Shown one piece after another: positions 55,304 through 64,000 of a stretch of 64,000 bases of DNA. Below the pieces are notes generated by a model that was not told the origin of the DNA, made no database searches, and saw nothing but the letters and a program-made list of their open reading frames with translations. A program made the translations under genes and the position numbers. The DNA is from Spongilla lacustris (Eukaryota > Porifera > Demospongiae > Spongillida > Spongillidae): positions 62,001-126,000 of the forward strand of contig OX442420.1 in assembly GCA_949361645.1 (NCBI GenBank), written 5' to 3'. The stretch's first letter is position 1. Each line of letters begins with the position of its first letter.

Positions 55304-56187
55304 TGATGTCGTTGTGTTGTGACTCCATTACATGCCCACCCCTTCAATTTCCTGTAGGGCTATGTGGGAAGTGTATAAATGAAGTAGCCACTCCCACAAA
55401 ATGTCTACATTCATGTGCATGCAAATACTGAGATTTTTAATGTTGTTATATGGTATACATATATATGTAAAACATTTTGATCATGCTGTATGTGTTTCAG
55501 CATTTGATATTAAAACTCTTTGGATTCCATGCAAATTAAAATAAAACTTAAATTTGATTTATTAAAATTTCATTTAAAAGTGAAAGTCTACTGCCATTGT
55601 GTGGACTCGGATAAAAGTGTACAATTAGTGACTAAGACTTTCACTTAATGAATTATTTTATTATAAAACCTGTTGCCAACTCAAGTTTTATTTTAATTTC
55701 GTTTTGAAGTCAAACAAGAGTTGGTAGCATATTGACTTCCTGTACCCAGCATCTCGACCACTGTACAGATGGAAAAGTGCTTCCTCCTACATGCATGTAA
55801 GGCTTTGAAGGTGAAGAATAAGATTCTCGGAACTTCAATAGAATACAACATTGCAAAATCAGACTAATATACAGATACAGAAAGGTTTACAAAAATATAT
55901 ACGATTACCAAGTTTCTGCGACTTGCACATGCATGATAAGTGCCAATGGACATCACACTAAATAAAAGTGTACATGTTGTAACCAAACAATATGCAACTT
56001 TAAAGATTCAAACCCAATCAAAAAGAACGTGAAGAATTAACACATTGTACATCAATTTGATTTTGTTAATCATTGATCCGCTTGCATATTGTGGGTGTGG
56101 CTACTTCATCTATATACCGCATCCCGTATAGTCCTACAGGGAATTGAACGGGTGGGCATGTAATAGAGTCACAACACAATGACATCA

Positions 56188-56803
56188 TTACCTCATCTGT
56201 AAGAATTCAGCCACCCTAACATATCCACAGTCAAACAGTGCAGCCACCAGCCTTCCTCTGTCCCCACCACCTTCCTTAGCAGACCACTTTTCCAGCACCT
56301 TGTAGCAGTCCACCTCAGGGTCCACAATGTGCAGCCTCTTCTTAATATGGGTGCAGTCTGAGACATGGTGGGATACTTCAAGGAGTTCTTCACTGCTCAG
56401 TTTAACCTGTTCAGCTGATGTAAGCAAACAAGTGTGTGAGAGAGCTGAAAATGCAAGGTGTAATAACAGTAGACTCACATATCACATGAAGGTTAGTTAT
56501 TTGAGTTAGCCTCTCTCTGATGGGCAGAGAGGAGCCATTTTTCCACATCTGTAACATTGAGAATACAAACTCCTGCATTGTTTGGTGCTGAGATATCTCT
56601 TCCTTTATCTCTGCTGTGGTGTAGCCTAGAGCTATTCCCAGCTGCTCAATTTGGTGTGATTTGAGGGAGGCTAGGTCATGGGAGAGCCTGACTATTAGAT
56701 CATCAGTTAGAACATCTGTACAGGAGATACCAGGAATGAAAACACCTACAGTTGCAAACATAACCAACCAACCTTCTGTCTTCAATGCAGCTGTTCTTGG
56801 ACC
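56188..56803 (-). CDS. copy B, tandem Death domains
   Basis: Exons 56803-56773, 56715-56486 and 56406-56188 on the minus strand, with the same junctions as gene A. Death domain 2 is nearly identical to A. Death domain 1 ends IRERL-TQITNLH, lacking the ten residues SQALVNCGYS present in A, which removes most of its last helix; the deletion is in frame. Whether B is expressed is doubtful because its GTPase exon is interrupted. Confidence 0.75.
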
Positions 56804-57114
56804 CTGAAAGAATATCAGAAGTACTGATTTGTGGTTTGCAATGTCAACCAATATAGACATGCATTGTATTCAACATTAAGTTTTTATTTTAATTTTTAAA
56901 GCACATTTTGTTCCTTAAAACTTTCCCCAAGAAAAGTGAACCATAAACATAACTAAATGTAATCTTTCCCAACATATGGTACACAAAAGTACACTAGTGT
57001 AGCGAGGGGGTGGGGGGCATATGTCCCCAGGCACAGGGATGAGGGGGACCACGGATAATCACATTCATGTAATGCAGATGGTGCCTCTTGAGTCTTGACT
57101 TAGAAACATCTGCA

Positions 57115-57206
57115 ACCCCCCCCCCCCCCCCCCCTTAATTTGTATTTGGCCAAACATGAAGGGATCCCCACACTTACATATTTGTATTTGGCCAAATGCA
57201 AGGGAG

Positions 57207-57237
<31 letters not shown>

Positions 57238-57240
57238 AGG
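57115..57240. repeat. poly-C tracts, mirror of 39333-39463
   Basis: C runs with ATTTGTATTTGGCC motifs, the reverse complement of the block in gene A. Confidence 0.85.
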
Positions 57241-57351
57241 TGTTCAACAACCACACTACAAAACTGCAAAAGTAAGTAGTAAGTAGCTTTGTTAATAATT
57301 AGAATACAATGGACATTACCTTAATTAAAGCACACCAAGCATAGGCAATAC

Positions 57352-59650
57352 CTTATAAGCAGCTCTTAGCCACACCAGTGTATTGTCTCCCAGATCAACA
57401 TCTTCCTTACAATGAGGACAAAACATCGCCTTACAATTCACACCAACCTCCTCCAGTGCATGGAAAGGGATGAAGTGAAGCTTGGAGGGGCACACAACAG
57501 AGAGCTGATACTGAATATTGGGAAACTTGTGACTAATGTACTGTGCAAAGTCTATAGTAGCAGATTTGAAAACACTGCATGCTTCCAATGTTGATGGATC
57601 ATCCGCTTGTCCTTTGACCTTGACTTCCAAGTAGTTAGCAACAATCAGAATATCCACATCTGCAGACTTCTCACCATCAGCCCACTGGAGGTGTAACTGA
57701 TTACAGTAGTCACTGAGCTTGTAAGTGACCTCACATGTGGAATACAGTCCTTTAATTATCTTCATAAATCTTGCCAGGTAATGGCATGGAAGTGTTGCAC
57801 ATGAAAACGTGGCATAGAGGGAAGATGAGCCTTTGCACAGGGCAGGAGAGGTATACTTGGGGCAGAGGGAAGGCATAAAGTACTCTACCTCTGACGCTGA
57901 ACTATCATCAACCTTGATAACGAGGTCCACCTCTTCCAAGACTTTAAGAACAAACTGGTCATCCGCATTACATCTGTTTGTAGCAGTAAGGTATCCTAAA
58001 TGATGCTCACGTGATCTGTGTTGGTTACATAACCTTTTCACCATATCCAGGAACATGCATGGCTTAATAATCACATGTTCATGCAGGATGCTGGCAGTAT
58101 CAGAGGGGCAATACACTATGCTGCCACAGTCATAGTACATGGCCAGAAATGACTCCACCTCAAGCTCATCAGTAATACCATAGGTCTTAGCAGCTGTTAG
58201 TAGCTCCTCTTTTGTTATATACCACGTGCTGTGATTATTCAAGCCATCACGAAAACACAACCAAGTGATGGGAATATGTTTCTTGCACTCCACATGCCTC
58301 TTGCTGATCAATTCATCCAGTGCTTGTTTTATCTTTATGACATCACCTTCAGGGGTGGATATAGGAATAATGGTTAAGGAGGAATGCTAGCTGGGGGAAC
58401 AAGGGGTGGGGCAAAGCTGTAGGCGGAGCCACCCTGGGAGGGGGGGCACCTCTGCTAAGGGGTATTGGGGAGCACTGTAAGCTCCTCCTAGGGGCCTGGG
58501 GCTCCCCAGAAGCCAACGCTTTATGCACTGAAAATCCCCTCACAAAAACTGCACTAAAATCATATTTATAGATCGAGGCTGGGAAGCCACAGATCAAGAG
58601 CTCAGCCTATATATGTTCGATGCGCCGATAATAGTACTGAACATCCTCTATACGCCAACACATCGCCGCTAATAGTAACATTGTCTGGACAGGATCGTTA
58701 CTATTTACATTTTCTTGCTGAAAACATTTGATCTAAGGTTGACGTCGCATTTAGACATTCTGAAAGTAGGGTTTGATTGATGCACAGCCAAACATTTACT
58801 TTCTCTCTCACATTTTAATTGCTTTTTAATATTTTTAATAAAAAATATTATTCTTACTGTATATTAGGGGGGCCTCCCTAAATCTGCCACTGACCTTGGT
58901 TTGTAGCATTTACAGCAATACATTTGGGGTACAGCACATCTCCTAATCCCATCTCTTCAGCCTTGCCTCTCAACACCTTCTGGACTGATCGTTGCTTAGC
59001 TCTTAGCCTGCCATGTGGTAACTGGTTGCCATGGGTACTCACCACAATAGTATCACATTGTGCAATAGAAGGTGGTACCATGAGATAGTCCAGCTTGCTG
59101 TAAGGCTCCACCAGCATGTCTTGGTCACCTCTGGTCCTGTACTTCTCTAGGTTCATGTCCACAGGGCTGTGGAGGTCACCCCCATCAGAGGCCAGGCTTA
59201 GCACACTTAGCAGCACCAGGCTTTTGGAGCGAGGCAGCAGCAATGGGAGAAGGTCAAAGAGAACTCTGCTCCCTCCAATGTCCCAGACATTCATGTAGGC
59301 AAGGCCTTTAACACTGGTGAAATTGTTCATCTGATCAGCTAAGCTTTTGACAGACTCCAAAACACCTTCCTTTTTTGACTTGGCAGGAACAATAAAGGAA
59401 GGGGTGTGGCCTTCCCGTGCATATGCCTGAGATATCCCGACGCCCACTCCCAGAGCACTGGCTTCAGACTTGGACACTTGCATCCAGTTCCATGTGTGGC
59501 CATCAGAGATCAGAACAGCCTCCCGTACAGAGAGACCATCATCTTTGATGATGCAATCCTTAGTAGGGATCAGGTGACTCAATATCTGGGATTTCCCAGA
59601 CAATGGCAGACCAGTGATGACAACACAATGAAATGAAACTTCAACAGTAA
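57352..59650 (-). pseudogene. copy B, ROC-like GTPase/COR exon split by a transposon
   Basis: The minus-strand exon matches gene A: P-loop GLPLSGKS, WDIGGSRV, STHGNQ at G4, AVNATN, then after the insertion ISKRHVECKKHIPITW and the COR-like region ending at AAG/GTATTG (57352). The 543-bp element at 58350-58892 separates the halves; translation through it stops three codons in. Otherwise both halves are open. Relative to A it has a changed segment near the switch region (VPAKSKKEGVLESVKSLADQ for VKSDEAECMIWESVKRLG). Splicing out the element is possible in principle but would need cryptic sites. Confidence 0.75.
58350..58892. mobile_element. 543-bp element inserted in the copy B GTPase exon
   Basis: Ends CAGGGGTGGATATAGG and, reverse-complemented, CAGTGGCAGATTTAGG. 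ACCTT (58345-58349 and 58893-58897) flanks both sides as a 5-bp duplication. The interior includes a GC-rich block like 19460-19590 and an AT-rich part, no transposase. Gene A has the uninterrupted site, which dates the insertion after the A/B duplication. Confidence 0.8.
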
Positions 59651-59767
59651 TGGTTTTATTGCACAATATGCTAGTGTTCAATATGCCTGTGTGTAAGAAG
59701 ACATTTTCACCATTAAGAAGCAATAAAACATACAAGTGTACCATCAAACCAGAGGCAAACAATAGGC

Positions 59768-60801
59768 AATGGTATGGCCGCCTACATCAGTATGGCCGCC
59801 TACATCAGTATGGCCGCCTACATCAGTATGGCTGCCTACATTAGTATGGCCGCCTACATCAGTATGGCCGCCTACATCAGTATGGCCGCCTACATCAGTA
59901 TGGCCGCCTACATCAGTATGGCTGCCTACATCAGTATGGCCGCCTACATCAGTATGGCTGCCTACATTAGTATGGCTGCCTACATCAGTATGGCCGCCTA
60001 CATCAGTATGGCTGCCTACATTAGTATGGCCGCCTACATCAGTATGGCTGCCTACATCAGTATGGCCGCCTACATCAGTATGGCCGCCTACATCAGTATG
60101 GCCGCCTACATCAGTATGGCTGCCTACATCAGTATGGCCGCCTACATCAGTATGGCCGCCTACATCAGTATGGCTGCCTACATCAGTATGGCCGCCTACA
60201 TCAGTATGGCTGCCTACATTAGTATGGCCGCCTACATCAGTATGGCCGCCTACATCAGTATGGCCGCCTACATCAGTATGGCCGCCTACATCAGTATGGC
60301 CACCTACATCAGTATGGCCACCTACATCAGTATGGCCGCCTACATCAGTATGGCCGCCTACATCAGTATGGCCGCCTACATCAGTATGGCCGCCTACATC
60401 AGTATGGCTGCCTACATTAGTATGGCTGCCTACATCAGTATGGCTGCCTACATCAGTATGGCTGCCTACATCAGTATGGCCGCCTACATCAGTATGGCTG
60501 CCTACATCAGTATGGCCGCCTACATCAGTATGGCCGCCTACATCAGTATGGCCGCCTACATCAGTATGGCTGCCTACATCAGTATGGCCGCCTACATCAG
60601 TATGGCCGCCTACATCAGTATGGCTGCCTACATCAGTATGGCCGCCTACATCAGTATGGCCACCTACATCAGTATGGCTGCCTACATCAGTATGGCCGCC
60701 TACATCAGTATGGCCGCCTACATCAGTATGGCTGCCTACATTAGTATGGCCGCCTACATCAGTATGGCTGCCTACATCAGTATGGCTGTCTACATCAGTA
60801 T
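59768..60801. repeat. 18-bp minisatellite, about 57 copies
   Basis: TATGGCCGCCTACATCAG units with C/T change in GCC/GCT. Frames MAAYIS and VWPPTS are artefacts of the period. It lies in the intron between the coiled-coil and GTPase exons of copy B; gene A has a different array there. Confidence 0.95.
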
Positions 60802-60997
60802 ACCCTGCTACTGTGAGGCAAAGTTAAAATTAATGTGCAAGCGTGCTGCCCGAACAATGATTACACAGGGTAAATTTCATTGCCAGTGAAATGGGCAGTT
60901 TTATCACGGAAGTGTACAACACTTACTGTTGTATAGAAGTAATCAATATCACATTACTGTCATTTCTGACCAGTTGACTACACCACTTGCACATAGC

Positions 60998-63493
60998 ATA
61001 ACTCACATGTAGTCATTTCAGCAACCTGTCCACCCAGCACATTTGCACTTGCTCCTACGCGCACATCACTACTTGATATCATCAGCTGCCGCTGCTGTAT
61101 TTCCCTCTCAATGGTCCTCCTGGTGAGCTCATGGTGATGGGCCTCCTGACTTAGCTCCTCCCTCAAGTGGAAGTTGTCCGCACTCAACTGCAGAGGGTAA
61201 TTATATGTGTACAGTGACTGCAGAGGGTAATTACACATGAGCACAAAGAGAGACCCCACACCCCAGGCACAAAGCCAGACCCCACACATAATGATAATCT
61301 TACTCGTTGGGATGTCTGCTTGGCTTCATTTGTGAATAACTCCATTTTCCTCTTAAGATTTTTCATCTGGCGACAGAGGACCTCCTTCTGACCTTTTGAT
61401 GTTACTCTGCTTATCTCACTAGGTACCTGTAAAAGAATGGAATACCTATATTCTGATAATGAATGTTTCTACACACATTTCAGTGGTGTATCTTGGGGGG
61501 GGGGGGGGGGGGGGTGCCCTCACAATGACTAGCTACAATATTTCTTCAAAGGCTTCTGCACATCCCCCTACTGTTAGCACCCTCACTGCATTTAGACTAT
61601 AACATTATGAAATCTTGCTATTTATTAGTCAATTGTGGGTACCTTATTTTACATAGAGACCTTATTAGGTACTCACTCTCTGGCACTTAAGAGTACCTGC
61701 CTAGTACCTGGTTAGAACCAAAGAATAAAACTTACTTTTATTCGAATGAGGTCTTGCTTCCTTGTCTGTAGATCACTGTTGTCATCAGAAGCTTTGATTG
61801 GATATGGCAGAGCGGGGCATACCACTTCTGCCTTGATCTCAGCACCTTGATAAAGAGAGGCCTGGGGCCTTGACGATATGTTGGTTAGCAAAGCCACAAA
61901 TGGATCCTGAAAATGACACAAATTAACAAGTTGTGACAGAAGCATATGCCATTGATATCCAAGCGAGACAGCACAACAACCATATTAAAAGGAACACAAT
62001 GATCCTTAACCTTAATTCTCCAGATCTAAGTCCTACGCGTAGGACCAATATTTGAAAATTCATCATAAATAGAAATGCAGTTTTTTGGCATCCATTTCTC
62101 TACTGTTGTTTGATGTGTCTATCATGCTAAATTTACCAATTGTCAGCCTATTTTTTAAATCACACCCTTGGTTACACGATGCAAATAAACAGATATGGTT
62201 CTTAAAAATGCATTATGTAGAGAATTTAATTGTCACAGAAAAAAGTACGACAAGTATTACTTTTTTTGAATGTTTTTTGAAGCATGATGTGTGGGCTACT
62301 TTATACATTATATGGCAGTGTTTTTACTCTAATTGATTTTGCCATTTTTACCGAAAACGCACTGTACGTTTTCAAGATTATGTCCATTCACATGACTATT
62401 CCCGCAACATGCGTCTGACAAATATCTATCGTTCATAAGTTTGTGGAGCTATCAATGTCCAAATCTACAATTTTTATATGCTTAGTGCAAAAGACCTTCT
62501 TTAAAAATGTTGCTCCGATCTTCCCAACATTACTTTTTGGTACTTTAAGTTGCTTTGCAATTTACCGCAAACACATCTTTTAGCAATGCAGTATTGATTG
62601 TATTTGACAATCTTTGAAGAATTGCAAAAAAAGTAAAAATATTTTCTGAATTAATAACCATTTCCACAGTACAATGAAATTTTGGTTTATTTTTTGATCA
62701 AATGAGTTTGCTAAAAATTAATTTTAACTTGCGTCCTACGCGTAGGGCGCTAATCCTACGCGTAGGACGACGGGAGATTAAAGTTTAGGCAACCACTGTG
62801 TTGTTGAATTTCACAATGTTACTTGCTGCATATCAGACAGCTGTACAGCCAGCACTATTACTAAAAATGCATCAAAACAATACACACCTTGGCACAAGAA
62901 TTAAATACTGATAGTAAACAGGTTCAATGTGAACTCATATAATACTAAATCTCACTTTGGACTTATCCTGGAACTTGTTTTTTATTTGAGAATGTTCTAC
63001 AGTAGCTCTTTGTTTCTAAAAAAAAAAGGAGAGATGTATTGATATGGCAATACCACACTTTGAATAATTATTTTATTTTGTACACTCAAATAAAATTACA
63101 GCTTGAATATAATTATAGCAGATGTGATAATAAAACACATGCAGACTTGTACTCACCTTTTCAGCTTCTACTAATATTCTGATAGCTTCTTTGTTCCTTC
63201 TGTGTGTAGCTATATCAAGAGCTGTTTTGTGCAGCTAGGTGGGAAAACAGGCATGCCATCTGATATGTATGGATCATTGTACATGTGCAAACAGTACAGG
63301 TATAGGTATGCACAGGTACATAGGTGCACCACATAGGTGTAACAGTACAGATGCATAGGTGTACCACATAGGTGTACCAGGGGAGTATACCTTGGAGCTC
63401 TTCACTTCCACAGCCACTTTATGCTTCAATATGATTTCTATGATGTCACACCTATTACACTCAGCAGCTAACATTAATGGAGTATATCCCTCC
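60998..63493 (-). CDS. copy B, ankyrin and coiled-coil exons (5' end beyond window)
   Basis: Minus-strand exons: 63493-63392 (EGYTPLMLAAECNRCDIIEI, ankyrin), 63234-63157 (LHKTALDIATHRRNKEAIRI), 63015-62956 (KQRATVEHSQIKNKFQDKSK), 61906-61736 (DPFVALLTNISSRPQASLYQ onward), 61426-61304 (coiled coil KEVLCRQMKNLKRKMELFTN) and 61189-about 60998 (LSADNFHLREELSQEAHHHE ending TTCELCYVQ). The last parallels gene A's LSAENVQLKEDL...ECEICYM, and the LHKTALD exon parallels A's DHKKALD exon. This half has diverged from A far more than the GTPase/Death half. All junctions have GT/AG sites. Confidence 0.65.
61496..61515. repeat. poly-G tract
   Basis: G run following CAGTGGTGTATCTT, an end-like motif of the CAGTGG element group. 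Confidence 0.7.
62010..62783. mobile_element. 774-bp element with CCTACGCGTAGG palindromes, possibly piggyBac-like
   Basis: Left end CCTTAATTCTCC after TTAA (62006-62009); right end, reverse-complemented, CTTTAATCTCCC, followed by TTTA. Just inside each end is GTCCTACGCGTAGGAC (once left; right has two variants). The TTAA target and C(C/T)TTAAT ends suggest a piggyBac-type non-autonomous element, but the right target has one mismatch. An open stretch at 62085-62336 may be decayed coding sequence. Confidence 0.5.
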
Positions 63494-63560
63494 TATGAAG
63501 GAAAAAATATATATCTTTGTAACACTAAACTGAAACTTATGGATGCACAACATCACCCTG

Positions 63561-63969
63561 CGCTGATAGCTAGCTGGACCTTATGTGCTGTTAGCTAGCT
63601 GGACCTTATGTGCTGTTAGCTAGCTGGACCTTATGTGCTGTTAGCTAGCTGGACCTTATGCGCTGTTAGCTAGCTGGACCTTATGTGCTGTTAGCTAGCT
63701 GGACCTTATGTGCTGTTAGCTAGCTGGACCTTATGCGCTGTTAGCTAGCTGGACCTTATGTGCTGTTAGCTAGCTGGACCTTATGTGCTGTTAGCTAGCT
63801 GGACCTTATGTGCTGTTAGCTAGCTGGACCTTATGCGCTGTTAGCTAGCTGGACCTTATGTGCTGTTAGCTAGCTGGACCTTATGTGCTGTTAGCTAGCT
63901 GGACCTTATGTGCTGTTAGCTAGCTGGACCTTATGTGCTGTTAGCTAGCTAGACCTTATGTGCTGTTAG
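63561..63969. repeat. 25-bp minisatellite, about 16 copies
   Basis: TGCTGTTAGCTAGCTGGACCTTATG units in the intron upstream of the copy B ankyrin exon. The 31 bp after it (63970-64000) equals 60854-60884, which follows the other copy B array. Confidence 0.9.
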
Positions 63970-64000
63970 CAACAATGATTACACAGGGTAAATTTCATTG

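Noticed and set aside
59769..60889. Long MAAYIS and VWPPTS repeat frames
   Set aside because: 18-bp minisatellite in an intron of copy B; open only because the period is divisible by three.

Overview
This window looks like assembled nuclear DNA of a marine invertebrate, most likely a sponge. It has spliced genes with short introns, including a DOK-like PH/PTB adaptor, paired Death domains and a major vault protein relic. That gene set points to a metazoan. The very short introns, long G/C homopolymers and heavy minisatellite load are what I would expect of a sponge, but this is inference and no species marker is present. There are two 200-N gaps (10750-10949, 41853-42052).

Layout. 1-8.6 kb (+): a DOK/IRS-like docking protein, with PH and PTB exons, a long tail exon with tyrosine motifs and an in-frame minisatellite. 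8.9-10.7 kb: a 15-bp minisatellite running into a gap. 11.7-12.8 kb (+): a decayed but intron-containing copy of major vault protein. 13.7-19.6 kb: a transposon nest, in which a complete 2.6-kb hAT element with perfect 8-bp target duplication sits inside a palindromic repeat. 21.5-40.4 kb (+): gene(s) A, encoding ankyrin repeats, coiled coil, ROC-like GTPase and COR-like region, then two Death domains. The largest intron carries a 2-kb minisatellite and a GC-rich SET-domain pseudogene. 42-49 kb (-): a third, frameshifted relative C of the GTPase, with a hAT-type MITE in a coding exon, plus pogo and other relics. 49.4-53.5 kb: inverted repeats, hairpins and a small hAT-like element. 55.2-63.5 kb (-): copy B of the ankyrin/GTPase/Death locus, inverted relative to A, with its GTPase exon split by a 543-bp element.

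How it fits together. A and B form a large inverted duplication around about 48 kb, each bounded by an extra inverted fragment of the terminal Death exon. A looks intact where it can be read; B and C carry coding lesions. The domain set (ANK, ROC-like GTPase, COR-like, Death) suggests intracellular death or innate-immune signalling, by family knowledge only. The most unusual pattern is that several intronic minisatellites begin exactly at a 5' splice site and repeat it, most clearly about 19 copies of a 40-bp unit from 34466.

Limits: no database search or transcript evidence was available. Exon joins were inferred from GT/AG (one GC/AG) sites, reading phase and domain continuity.
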